Source of the DNA: Azospirillum lipoferum 4B
GTDB lineage: Bacteria > Pseudomonadota > Alphaproteobacteria > Azospirillales > Azospirillaceae
Direction: 5' to 3'
Length of the DNA stretch: 64,000 nucleotides
NCBI RefSeq assembly: GCF_000283655.1
Contig: NC_016622.1
Span: 2,802,501 to 2,866,500 of the forward strand
The notes beneath the pieces were generated by a model. That model was not told the origin of the DNA, searched no databases, and saw nothing but the letters and a program-made list of their open reading frames with translations. Positions 18,837 to 28,904 of this stretch are shown here, one piece after another (positions within the stretch are counted from its first letter, which is position 1; each line of letters opens with the position of its first letter). The position numbers and the translations under genes were made by a program.

Positions 18837-18862
18837 GGGGGATGATGGTCCAAGCGCAGGGT

Positions 18863-18984
18863 GCCCCCTCCCTCCCACGGCTTCGCCGCGGGTCCCTCCC
18901 TCCCCCGCTTCGCGGGAGAGGGACGAATTGCAGTGCAGCGGCAGTCCCCTCTCCCGCGAAGCGGGGGAGGGTTAGGGAGGGGGC
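18863..18984. repeat. GC-rich palindromic repeat pair (copy 2), inside an operon
   Basis: Paired inverted units: CCCTCCCCCGCTTCGCGGGA continuing into GAGGGA, and the mirror CCCTCTCCCGCGAAGCGGGG continuing into GAGGGTTAGGGAGGGGGC. A third partial arm precedes them (CTCCCACGGCTTCGCCGCGG). It lies between the two ABC genes and ends 6 bases before the permease ATG, so its GGGAGGGGG serves as the apparent ribosome-binding site. Confidence 0.85.
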
Positions 18985-18990
18985 AACACG

Positions 18991-21516
18991 ATGACCAACC
19001 TCACCCTTGCCATCCGCCTTGCCCGGCGGGAGCTGCGCACCGGCCTGAAGGGCTTCTGGGTCTTCCTCGCCTGCCTCGCCCTTGGCGTCGCGGCCATCGC
19101 CTCGGTGCAGTCGGTGTCGAGCGGGCTGCTCGACGGGCTGGCCAATGACGGGCGCTCCATCCTCGGCGGCGACGTCGCGTTGCGGCAACTCTACAGCCCG
19201 CCGGCCGACGAGCAGATGGCGGCGCTGACCGCCGGCGGCCGGGTGTCGACCTCCGCCGAGATGCGGGCGATGGCGCGCGCCGATGACGATGTCCGGTCTT
19301 CGCTGGTCGAGCTGAAGGCGGTCGACGACGTCTACCCGCTCTACGGGACTGTCACACTGGTGGGCGGCGGCGACCTGCAGGACGCGCTGGCACAGAAGGA
19401 CGGCCGCTGGGGTGCGGTGATCGAGGCGAGCCTCGTCGACCGGCTGGGCGTGAAGACCGGCGACACCATCCATGTCGGCGAGGGCGCCTATCGCGTCGCC
19501 GCCGTGCTGGACCGCGAGCCGGACCGCGCCTCCTCAAACGCCTTCTCGCTTGGGCCGCGCCTGATGGTGGCGCTGCCGTCGCTGCAGGGCACCGGGTTGC
19601 TGCAACCCGGCAGTCTCACCTGGTGGAGCGCCAAAGTCGCGCTGCCGCCGGAAACCGACCTGAAAGCGTGGCAGGAGAGCCTGCGCACCCGCTTTCCCGA
19701 CGCGCCCTGGCGGATGCGCGACTACACCAACGCCTCACCGCAGATCGAGCGCTTCATCGACCGCATGACGCTGTTCCTGACGCTGGTCGGGCTGACGGCG
19801 CTGCTGGTCGGCGGCGTCGGGGTGGGCAACGCCGTGCGCAGCCATCTGGACTCACGCGCCCGCACCATCGCCATGATGAAGTGCATCGGCGCGCCGGGCG
19901 CCCTGGTGTTCCAGCTCTATCTGGCGCAGATCCTGGTGCTGGCGTTGCTGGGCATCGTCATCGGGCTGGCGCTGGGCGCCGTGGCGCCGCTGGCGCTGGG
20001 CCGTCTGCTCGACGGCGTGCTGCCGGTGTCCGCCCAGATCGGCGTCTATCCCGGCGCCCTGGCGCTGGCCGCCCTCTACGGCGTGCTGACGGCGCTGACC
20101 TTCTCGCTCTGGCCGCTCGGTCGGGCGCGGGAAGTGCCGGCGGGTGCCCTGTTCCGCGACGTGATCGCCCCGGCCGCTGGCCGGCCGCGCCTGCCCTATA
20201 CGCTGGCGATGATCGGCTCGGCGGTGGCGCTGGCCGGGCTGGCGGTGCTGACCGCGCACAACAAGCTCTTCGCCCTGTGGTTCGTCGGCGGCTCCATCGC
20301 CACCTTCATCGCCTTCCGCGTCGCGGCCGCACTGGTCACCTGGGGGGCGAAGCGCGTAGGCCGCGTCCGTCGTCCGGGATTGCGGCTGGCGCTCGCCAAC
20401 CTGCACAGGCCGGGCAACCCGACGGCGGCGGTGGTGCTGTCGCTGGGGCTCGGCCTGACGGTGCTGGTCGCCATCGCGCTGATCCAGGGCAATTTCTCCC
20501 GCCGGGTGTCGGAGACGATCCCGCAGGACGCCCCCAGCTTCTTCTTCGTCGACATCCAGCGCGACCAGTTCGACCCCTTGCGCGACCTCGTCACCGGCAT
20601 TTCCGGCACCAGCGCCTTCGAGGCGGTGCCGAGCCTGCGCGGCCGGATCGAGCGGGTGAACGGACAGGAGGCCGAAAAGGCGCTGGTCAACCCGGAGCAG
20701 GCCTGGATCCTGGCCGGCGACCGCGGCATCACCTATTCGGCGACGCTGCCGAAGCATTCCACCATCACCGCCGGCAGCTGGTGGGCGGCCGACTATGCCG
20801 GCCCACCGCTGATCTCGATCCACCAGAGCGTCGCCGAGGCCTTCGGCATCGGCCCCGGTGCCACGCTGTCGATCAACATCCTGGGCCGCAGCATCGAGGC
20901 CACGGTCGCCAACGTCCGCGCCGCCGATTTCAGCAGCATGGCGATCAACTTCACCATGGTCTTCGCCCCCGGCACGCTGGAAGGCGCACCGCAGACCTGG
21001 GTCGCCACCGTCCGCGCGACGCCGGATGCCGAAACGCAGGTGCAGCGCGCTGTGCTGCAGCGCTTCCCCAACATCACCATGGTCCGGATCAAGGACGCGC
21101 TCGACACCGTGTCGGAGATGCTGGGCCATATCGGCACCGCGGTGCGCATCGTCGCCGGCATCACGCTGACCGCCGGCACGCTGGTGCTGGCCGGCGCGGT
21201 CGCCGCCGGCCATCGCCGCCGGGTCTACGACGCGGTGGTGCTGAAGGTGCTGGGGGCGACGCGCGGCGACGTGCTGCGCGCCTTCCTGCTGGAATACGGG
21301 TTGCTGGGCCTGCTGACCGCGGTCATCGCCGGCGGCATCGGCACGCTGACCGCCTGGGCGGTGCTGCGCTTCCTGATGCATTGGGAGTGGAGCTTCCTGC
21401 CGTCGGCGGTGGTCACCACGGCCTTGCTCAGCACGGCGATCACACTCGCTTTCGGGTTCTATGGTACTTGGCGGGCTCTGGGCCAACCATCCGCGCCGTT
21501 GCTTCGGAACGAGTGA
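18991..21516 (+). CDS. ABC transporter permease (YbbP-like, FtsX domains)
   Basis: 841-residue membrane protein with the layout of YbbP: N-terminal helix (about 20-45), a large periplasmic region, a first FtsX-type block of helices (about 250-410), two further central helices, another periplasmic region (about 500-690) and a second FtsX block (about 715-835). [16 protein letters not shown] and [20 protein letters not shown] are the paired FtsX coupling motifs. It works with the ATP-binding subunit encoded upstream. Its translation start sits directly after a palindromic repeat. Confidence 0.9.
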   Translation: MTNLTLAIRLARRELRTGLKGFWVFLACLALGVAAIASVQSVSSGLLDGLANDGRSILGGDVALRQLYSPPADEQMAALTAGGRVSTSAEMRAMARADDDVRSSLVELKAVDDVYPLYGTVTLVGGGDLQDALAQKDGRWGAVIEASLVDRLGVKTGDTIHVGEGAYRVAAVLDREPDRASSNAFSLGPRLMVALPSLQGTGLLQPGSLTWWSAKVALPPETDLKAWQESLRTRFPDAPWRMRDYTNASPQIERFIDRMTLFLTLVGLTALLVGGVGVGNAVRSHLDSRARTIAMMKCIGAPGALVFQLYLAQILVLALLGIVIGLALGAVAPLALGRLLDGVLPVSAQIGVYPGALALAALYGVLTALTFSLWPLGRAREVPAGALFRDVIAPAAGRPRLPYTLAMIGSAVALAGLAVLTAHNKLFALWFVGGSIATFIAFRVAAALVTWGAKRVGRVRRPGLRLALANLHRPGNPTAAVVLSLGLGLTVLVAIALIQGNFSRRVSETIPQDAPSFFFVDIQRDQFDPLRDLVTGISGTSAFEAVPSLRGRIERVNGQEAEKALVNPEQAWILAGDRGITYSATLPKHSTITAGSWWAADYAGPPLISIHQSVAEAFGIGPGATLSINILGRSIEATVANVRAADFSSMAINFTMVFAPGTLEGAPQTWVATVRATPDAETQVQRAVLQRFPNITMVRIKDALDTVSEMLGHIGTAVRIVAGITLTAGTLVLAGAVAAGHRRRVYDAVVLKVLGATRGDVLRAFLLEYGLLGLLTAVIAGGIGTLTAWAVLRFLMHWEWSFLPSAVVTTALLSTAITLAFGFYGTWRALGQPSAPLLRNE

Positions 21517-21661
21517 CTCATACGGCGGAACGCCATAGCAAAAACGAATCGTGAAAGCTTTTTCATCTTGGAAAACCGCTGCCGATTCCTATTGAACCGA
21601 ATTGCGGACTCGCCAATATGTCATGGCGACGGGATCACCCTATTCCACCGAGGAAACCAAC

Positions 21662-22399
21662 ATGGCAGACCCGACCTATAACCGCTTCGCGACCGCAGGC
21701 CGCGCGACAGATCGGGGATACTTCGACGAAGGCCTGCGCCAGCACATGCTGCGCGTGTACAACTACATGGGCGCCGGCCTGATCCTGACGGGCCTGGTCG
21801 CCGCGCTCGTGTCGTCCAGCCCGGCCATGATGGCGGCCATCTTCGGCACTCCGCTGAAGTGGGTGGTGATGCTGGCCCCGCTGGCGTTCGTGATGGTGCT
21901 GTCCTTCGGCATCCAGCGCCTGTCCTTCGCATCGGCACAGATGATTTTCTGGGCCTACTGCGGCGCGATGGGCCTGTCGATGTCGGCCATCTTCCTGGTC
22001 TTCACCGGGGCGTCGATCGCGCTGACCTTCTTCGTCACCGCCGCGACCTTCCTGGCGATGAGCCTGTACGGCTACACCACGAAGGCCGACCTGTCGAAGA
22101 TGGGCTCGTTCCTGATGATGGGCGTCATCGGTCTGGTGATCGCCGGCTTGGCGAACATCTTCTTCCAGTCGCCAGCCCTGCACTTCGCGATCTCCGCCAT
22201 CGGCGTGCTGATCTTCACCGGCCTGACCGCCTACGACACCCAGGCGATCAAGGAAAGCTACGCCGAGGGCTACGATCACGAGAGCACCGGCAAGCTGGCC
22301 CTGATGGGCGCCCTGACGCTGTACCTGGACTTCATCAACCTGTTCCAGTTCCTGCTGCAGTTCCTGCTGCAGTTCCTGGGTCAGCGCAACAACGACTGA
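21662..22399 (+). CDS. Bax inhibitor-1 / YccA family membrane protein
   Basis: 245-residue protein with seven hydrophobic helices and the BI-1 family signature in the last third (FTGLTAYDTQAIKESYAEG, then LYLDFINLFQFLLQFL). Related bacterial proteins are inner-membrane modulators of FtsH or pH-sensitive calcium leak channels; the function here is not known. GAGGAAACCAAC precedes the ATG at 21662. It is followed by a strong terminator. The upstream 145 bases contain an AT-richer promoter-like stretch (GTGAAAGCTTTTTCATCTTG). Confidence 0.92.
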   Translation: MADPTYNRFATAGRATDRGYFDEGLRQHMLRVYNYMGAGLILTGLVAALVSSSPAMMAAIFGTPLKWVVMLAPLAFVMVLSFGIQRLSFASAQMIFWAYCGAMGLSMSAIFLVFTGASIALTFFVTAATFLAMSLYGYTTKADLSKMGSFLMMGVIGLVIAGLANIFFQSPALHFAISAIGVLIFTGLTAYDTQAIKESYAEGYDHESTGKLALMGALTLYLDFINLFQFLLQFLLQFLGQRNND

Positions 22400-22443
22400 G
22401 CCTGAAGACGCCTGATCGGACAAGCATCGCATCAATACAGCAG

Positions 22444-22478
22444 CCGCCCGGAAGCACCCGCTTCCGGGCGGTTTTCTT
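22444..22478 (+). terminator. Rho-independent terminator after the BI-1 family gene
   Basis: 12-base perfect stem CCGCCCGGAAGC (22444-22455) / GCTTCCGGGCGG (22460-22471), loop ACCC, then TTTTCTTTT. It also lies just beyond the stop of the convergent gene at 22480. Confidence 0.9.
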
Positions 22479-22479
22479 T

Positions 22480-23217
22480 TCAGGACCCGACCGTCACCGC
22501 ATCGCCGACCTTGAGACCAAGCGCTTGATCGGCCCGCCCGCGGTTGACGGCGATCTCGGCCAGCCCGTTGGAGTTCTCGTACCACAGCGGCTCGCCCGGC
22601 CCGACGGCGCCGAAGGTGCGGGCGCGGGCGATGCGGGTGCCGGCGGCGGTCAGCATGGCGGCGGCGGGCAGGGTGGACGCCCGCATGCCGGTCATGGCGT
22701 TGCCGTAGACATCGACATAGACGATGCGCGCCAGCTCGTCCGGCCAGTCGGGGCGGTCGATGGCAGCGAGGGTGAGGCGGCTGCGCTGCACCGGCCGGCC
22801 GGTCGCCAGATCGGCGGCCACGGGGGCGAACAGGTCGCGGCCGTGGAAGCTGGCGGACAGCCGGTCCGGAATCCAGTCGATGGTCCAGGCCTTTAGCGAC
22901 GTTGCGCGGCGGGCGATCAGGGCGAAGAGGCCGTTGTCGGGGCCGACGAACCACCGCCCATCGGCCTCCACCATCACCGGCCGCCGGTCGGTGCCGACAC
23001 CCGGATCGACGACGCAGAGAAAGACGCTGCCGGCGGGGAAGGCCGGGGCGTAGGCGGCCAGAAGGTAGGCCGACAGCTGCGGGTCGAAGGCGGGGGCGTC
23101 GGCGAACAGGTCGATGACCGGGACGGTTGGCGCCTGCTGCGCCAGCACCGCCTTCATCTGGCCGGTGTAGGGGCCGGAGAGGCCGAAGTCGGTGAAGAGC
23201 AGGATCATGGAGGGCAT
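22480..23217 (-). CDS. SAM hydroxide adenosyltransferase / SAM hydrolase family protein (DUF62)
   Basis: 245-residue protein of the family that includes the fluorinase and SAM-hydroxide adenosyltransferases, which cleave S-adenosylmethionine to adenosine and methionine. Visible family segments are ILLFTDFGLSGPYTGQMKAV, DPGVGTDRRPV, GPDNGLFA and FHGRDLFAPVAADLATG near the middle, then VYVDVYGNAMTG. The ATG at 23217 has GGTGAGA upstream; a second ATG at 23208 lacks a site. The physiological role of these enzymes is uncertain. Confidence 0.88.
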   Translation of the reverse strand: MPSMILLFTDFGLSGPYTGQMKAVLAQQAPTVPVIDLFADAPAFDPQLSAYLLAAYAPAFPAGSVFLCVVDPGVGTDRRPVMVEADGRWFVGPDNGLFALIARRATSLKAWTIDWIPDRLSASFHGRDLFAPVAADLATGRPVQRSRLTLAAIDRPDWPDELARIVYVDVYGNAMTGMRASTLPAAAMLTAAGTRIARARTFGAVGPGEPLWYENSNGLAEIAVNRGRADQALGLKVGDAVTVGS

Positions 23218-23239
23218 TCTCACCAGTGTCGGCGGTCTT

Positions 23240-23303
23240 GCCCCCACCCTAACCCTCCCCCGCTGGGCGGGGGAGGGGACAAGTGCTTGTGCGGGGGAGG
23301 TTA
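23240..23303. repeat. GC-rich palindromic repeat (copy 3)
   Basis: CCCCCACCCTAACCCTCCCC followed by GCTGGGCGGGGGAGGGG, then a partial second unit GCGGGGGAGGTTAGGCGGGG. It lies downstream of phoB and upstream of the SAM-hydrolase gene, where it could terminate the long pst-phoB transcript. Confidence 0.75.
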
Positions 23304-23323
23304 GGCGGGGATCTGACCCCGAA

Positions 23324-24028
<705 letters not shown>

Positions 24029-24137
24029 GGAGGCTCCGTTCACAGCGCGCGTCTCGACGTTAACCGGCATGGGACAGCCTTTTCAACAAAGGAGGGAAGG
24101 GGCGCAAAATCAGGCAAGGCTTTTAGGAGCAGGGCTC

Positions 24138-25004
<867 letters not shown>

Positions 25005-25011
25005 GGGGCGC

Positions 25012-26325
25012 TCACCACCGTCTCTCGAAAATCTTGCGCAGGATCACGGCCGTCCCGTTCAGCAGGATCAGGACGCCGAGCAGGATCAGGATCGCCGCCG
25101 AGGTGCGTTCGGTGAAGGCACGCTCCGGGCTGTCGGCCCACATGTAGATTTGAACGGGCAGCACCGTGGCACTGTCGGTCAGCCCATGGGGCACGTCGAC
25201 GATGAAGGCGACCATGCCGATCATCAGCAGCGGTGCCGTCTCGCCCAGCGCGCGGGCCATGCCGATGATGGTGCCGGTGAGGATGCCGGGCATCGCCAGC
25301 GGCAGCACATGGTGCAGAACCGTCTGCAAGGGCGAGGCGCCGATGCCCAGCGCCGCCTCGCGGATCGACGGCGGCACCGCCTTCAGCGCGACGCGGGCCG
25401 AGATGATGATCACCGGCAGCGTCATCAGCGCCATCACCAGCCCACCGACCAGCGGCGCCGAACGCGGCATGCCGAAGAAACCCAGGAAAACGGCAAGACC
25501 CAGCAGGCCGAAGATGATCGACGGCACCGCGGCGAGGTTGTTGATGTTCACCTCGATCAGGTCGGTCCAGCGGTTCTTCGGCGCGAACTCCTCCAGATAG
25601 ACCGCGGCGGAGATGCCGACCGGCACCGACAGCGCCATGGTCACCAGGAGCGTCAGCAGCGAACCGACGATGGCGCCGCCGATGCCTGCCTGTTCCGGCT
25701 CGCGGCTGTCGCCGGCGGTGAACAGGGTGGTGTTGAAGCCCTGCGCCAGCGCGCCGGAGGCCAGCAACGCATCGGCCGCGGCGATCTTGGCATCGCTGAG
25801 CCCACGCTCGCTCTCCGGCAGGTCGCGGCGGTAGCGGCCCTTCACCAGCTGGTCGATCTCGTCGTCGGCGCGCACCCAGACGGTCAGGGTGGTGCCGACC
25901 AGCGCCGGGTTCTTGGCGACCATCGCCTCCAGCTCGTACGGCGCGCCCGACGACAGCAGGTCGTTCAGCACGCGTTTGCCGGCGCGGTCGGTCACCTGCG
26001 GGAACTGGGCATGGAGCGCCCGGCGCAGCAGGGGAGTGTAGTTGCGCTCGGCGACCTCGGCCGGGTCCAGCGTCACCTCCAGCCTGATCCGCGCTTCCCA
26101 GAAGGCGGTGCTGCCCTTGGCGACGATGGAGCCCAGCAGAACCACCAGCATCAGCGCCGCCAGCGCCACCGCCGCCGCCCCGGCCAACCGGAAGCGGCGT
26201 TCCGCGGCATGGCGGGCGCGCAGGCGGCGGGCGAAGGCTTCGCTCCGGACCCGCGACTTCGCCGCACCGTTGGAGCCGGGGGAGGGCGCCACGGCCGCCG
26301 CGTCCTGCTCGACGAGGTCAGTCAT
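25012..26325 (-). CDS. pstA: Phosphate ABC transporter permease PstA (with N-terminal extension)
   Basis: 437-residue inner-membrane permease, much longer than E. coli PstA (about 296). The N-terminal extension has one membrane helix (about 43-70) and a soluble region of about 120 residues, as in alphaproteobacterial PstA proteins carrying a DUF3333-type domain. The canonical permease follows ([20 protein letters not shown], then [20 protein letters not shown] and the EAA loop [20 protein letters not shown]). It overlaps pstC by 8 bases. Confidence 0.95.
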   Translation of the reverse strand: MTDLVEQDAAAVAPSPGSNGAAKSRVRSEAFARRLRARHAAERRFRLAGAAAVALAALMLVVLLGSIVAKGSTAFWEARIRLEVTLDPAEVAERNYTPLLRRALHAQFPQVTDRAGKRVLNDLLSSGAPYELEAMVAKNPALVGTTLTVWVRADDEIDQLVKGRYRRDLPESERGLSDAKIAAADALLASGALAQGFNTTLFTAGDSREPEQAGIGGAIVGSLLTLLVTMALSVPVGISAAVYLEEFAPKNRWTDLIEVNINNLAAVPSIIFGLLGLAVFLGFFGMPRSAPLVGGLVMALMTLPVIIISARVALKAVPPSIREAALGIGASPLQTVLHHVLPLAMPGILTGTIIGMARALGETAPLLMIGMVAFIVDVPHGLTDSATVLPVQIYMWADSPERAFTERTSAAILILLGVLILLNGTAVILRKIFERRW

Positions 26326-27700
26326 ATTTTTCCCGATAGGTCCGGACCACCCGCAGGGCGACCATGTTGAGGCAGAGCGTGACGAGGAACAGCACGAGGC
26401 CGAGGCCGAAGGCCGACAGCGTCTTCGGGCTGTCGAACTCCTGGTCGCCGACCAGCAGCGTGGCGATCTGGGTGGTGACGGTGGTCACCGCCTGCAGCGG
26501 GTTGGCGGTCATGTTGGCGGTCAGGCCGGACGCCATGGTGACGATCATCGTCTCGCCGATGGCGCGGCTGACCGCCAGCATCACCGCGGCGACGATGCCC
26601 GGCAGCGCCGCCGGCAGAACCACCTGCTTGATCGTCTCCGACTTGGTGGCGCCCAGCCCGTAAGAGCCGTCGCGCAAGCTCTGCGGCACCGCGTTGATGA
26701 CGTCGTCGGACAGCGAGCTGACGAAGGGGATGATCATCACCCCCATGACGATGCCGGCCGCCAGCGCCGATTCCGAACTGACGTCCAGCCCCAGCGCCTC
26801 GCCCACCGAGCGGACGAAGGGCGCCATGGTCAGCGCGGCGAAGAAGCCGTAGACCACGGTCGGAATGCCGGCCAGGATCTCCAGAGCCGGTTTCAGCCAG
26901 GTGCGCACGCCGCGTCCGGCATATTCGGACATGTAGATCGCCGCCATCAGCCCGACCGGCACCGCCACCAACATGGCGATGACGGTAATCAACAGCGTGC
27001 CGGCGAACAGCGGAATCGCGCCGAAGGAGCCGCTGGAGCCGACCTGATCGGCCCGCATCGCCATCTGCGGGCTCCAATGGGTGCCGAACAGGAAGTCGAG
27101 CGGCGAGACGACGGTGAAGAAGCGCAGCGCCTCGAACAGCAGCGACAGGACGATGCCGACCGTGGTCAGGATGGCGACCATCGAACAGACGACCAGCGCC
27201 ACCCGCACCACCCGCTCCACCACCGGGCGGGCGCGCAGGTCCGGCCCGATGCGGTGGCGGCCCCAGGCGAGGCCGGCGACCGCCAGGCTGGCGCCGACGG
27301 CCAGCAGGCTCCAGTCGGCAAGCTCGCGCAGCTCCGCATAGCGGCGGGCGGCGTCCCGCACCAGCGGGTCGGGCTCGCGCCCGGTGGCGACGCCGCGGGC
27401 GAGGTTGAGGATGTCGGCCTTCAGCAGGGCGACCGACTGGCCGTCGCCGGTGGTCAGCCGCTCCGGCAGGGAGGACAGGACCAGCTGCATGGCGAGCCAG
27501 CCTTCCGACGCCGTCCAGGCCACGAACAGCAGCAGCGCCGGCAGCCCGGCCCACAGAGCCACATAGACACCGTGGTAGGAGGGCACCGAATGCAGTTCCG
27601 CCACCCGCCCGCCGACGGACGCCGCCGCGCGCGATCGGCCGGACATGAAGCCGATCACGGTGAGCAGGGCCAGGATCATGGCGAGGAGGGTCAGCTGCAT
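26318..27700 (-). CDS. pstC: Phosphate ABC transporter permease PstC (with N-terminal extension)
   Basis: 460-residue permease, partner of PstA. An extra N-terminal membrane region (helices near 1-20, 48-68 and 135-150, then a segment starting at about 165) precedes the usual PstC core with GSSGSFGAIPLFAGTLLITV and the EAA loop SYGLGATKSETIKQVVLPAA. The last 25 residues end in a helix and a charged tail. Both permeases in this locus carry matching extensions, suggesting a combined extra domain in this transporter type. The upstream gene is pstS, 28 bases away. Confidence 0.94.
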   Translation of the reverse strand: MQLTLLAMILALLTVIGFMSGRSRAAASVGGRVAELHSVPSYHGVYVALWAGLPALLLFVAWTASEGWLAMQLVLSSLPERLTTGDGQSVALLKADILNLARGVATGREPDPLVRDAARRYAELRELADWSLLAVGASLAVAGLAWGRHRIGPDLRARPVVERVVRVALVVCSMVAILTTVGIVLSLLFEALRFFTVVSPLDFLFGTHWSPQMAMRADQVGSSGSFGAIPLFAGTLLITVIAMLVAVPVGLMAAIYMSEYAGRGVRTWLKPALEILAGIPTVVYGFFAALTMAPFVRSVGEALGLDVSSESALAAGIVMGVMIIPFVSSLSDDVINAVPQSLRDGSYGLGATKSETIKQVVLPAALPGIVAAVMLAVSRAIGETMIVTMASGLTANMTANPLQAVTTVTTQIATLLVGDQEFDSPKTLSAFGLGLVLFLVTLCLNMVALRVVRTYREKYD

Positions 27701-27728
27701 GCGGGATGCCCGGAGGAAGACTGGGTGG

Positions 27729-28784
27729 TCAGAACTGCAGCGGCGTCAGGCCGACCGCCTGGGTGCGGGCGGCGTCGCGCAGGGCCTTCGGCTCCGGAAT
27801 CAGGCCCTTGTCGACCAGATAGCCGTCCTCGCCCATCGCGCGCTCGGAGGTATATTCGCCGATGAACTCGCGGATGCCCGGAATGACCCCGGCATGGGCG
27901 TTCTTGACATAGATGTAGAGCGGACGTGCCAGCTCGTATTTGCCGGCCGCCACCGTTTCCGCCGTCAGCTCCACCCCGTCCATCTTCGCCGCACGCAGCG
28001 TGTCGCGGTTCTGGTCGAGATAGCTATAGCCGAACACGCCGAAGGCGTTGGGATTGGCGGTCAGTTTCTGGACGATCAGGTTGTCGTTCTCGCCGGCCTC
28101 GACATAGCCGCCGTCCTCACGGATGGTCATGCAGGCACGCTCGCGCGCCTTCTCGTCGGGGATCGCCTTGGCGACCTCGGCCACCTTCTTGCAGCCTTCC
28201 AGCATCGCCAGCTCGTTGAAGGTGTCGCGCGTTCCGGAGGTGGGGGGCGGGCCCAGCACCTCGATCGCCGCCTTGGGCAGCGACGGGTCGATGTCCGACC
28301 ACAGCTTGTACGGGTTGGCGGCCATGGCGCCGTTCACCGGCACCTCCTTCGCCAGCGCCTTCCACAGCACGACCGTCGACAGGGACACCGGGGCCGCCTT
28401 CTTGGACGAGGCCAACGCGATGCCGTCATAGCCGATCTTCAGCTCGGTGATCGTGGTGACGCCGTTGGCGGCGCACTGGTCGACCTCGGACTTCTTGATG
28501 CGGCGCGAGGCGTTGGCGATGTCGGGATGGGCCGGGCCGACACCGGCGCAGAACAGCTTCAACCCGCCGCCGGTGCCGGTCGATTCGACGACCGGCGTCT
28601 TGAACTTGCCGGTCTTGCCGAAGGCCTCGGCCACCGCGGTGGTGAAGGGGAAGACGGTGGAGGAGCCGACTGCGCGGATCTGATCGCGCGTCTGCGCAGA
28701 AGCGGGGACGGCGGCGAGGCCGAGGGCAATGCCCAATCCCAGGCTCAAGGCGGTCGCGGCGAAGACGTGGGTCCGGGTGGTCAT
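27729..28784 (-). CDS. pstS: Phosphate-binding protein PstS
   Basis: 351-residue periplasmic binding protein that captures phosphate for PstCAB. A Sec signal peptide (about 1-30, ending VPASAQ) precedes the phosphate site segments AVGSSTVFPFTTAV and ESTGTGGGLKLFCAG, with PPPTSGTRDTFNEL later. Six Cys codons in the mature region include a likely disulphide pair around GCKKVAE and RACMTI. First gene of the pst operon; a PHO-box-like direct repeat (28871-28889) lies between it and phoR. Confidence 0.95.
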   Translation of the reverse strand: MTTRTHVFAATALSLGLGIALGLAAVPASAQTRDQIRAVGSSTVFPFTTAVAEAFGKTGKFKTPVVESTGTGGGLKLFCAGVGPAHPDIANASRRIKKSEVDQCAANGVTTITELKIGYDGIALASSKKAAPVSLSTVVLWKALAKEVPVNGAMAANPYKLWSDIDPSLPKAAIEVLGPPPTSGTRDTFNELAMLEGCKKVAEVAKAIPDEKARERACMTIREDGGYVEAGENDNLIVQKLTANPNAFGVFGYSYLDQNRDTLRAAKMDGVELTAETVAAGKYELARPLYIYVKNAHAGVIPGIREFIGEYTSERAMGEDGYLVDKGLIPEPKALRDAARTQAVGLTPLQF

Positions 28785-28870
28785 GGGTGCCCCTCCTTAA
28801 GGAAACGGAGACTGGTCCATCGGAATGGCGCGGACCATAGACCCGGAGGGCGACCGATTGATTGCGTTTT

Positions 28871-28889
28871 TATGACACTTTCATGACTC
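28871..28889 (-). promoter_or_regulatory. PHO-box-like PhoB site upstream of pstS
   Basis: On the minus strand this reads GAGTCATGAAAGTGTCATA: two TCAT-centred heptamers, GAGTCAT and GTGTCAT, 11 bases apart, as in the CTGTCAT-N4-CTGTCAT PHO box. It is 87 bases upstream of the pstS ATG, in the right orientation for PhoB activation of pstSCAB-phoB. Confidence 0.6.
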
Positions 28890-28904
28890 AGTCACAGAGC
28901 CGCT

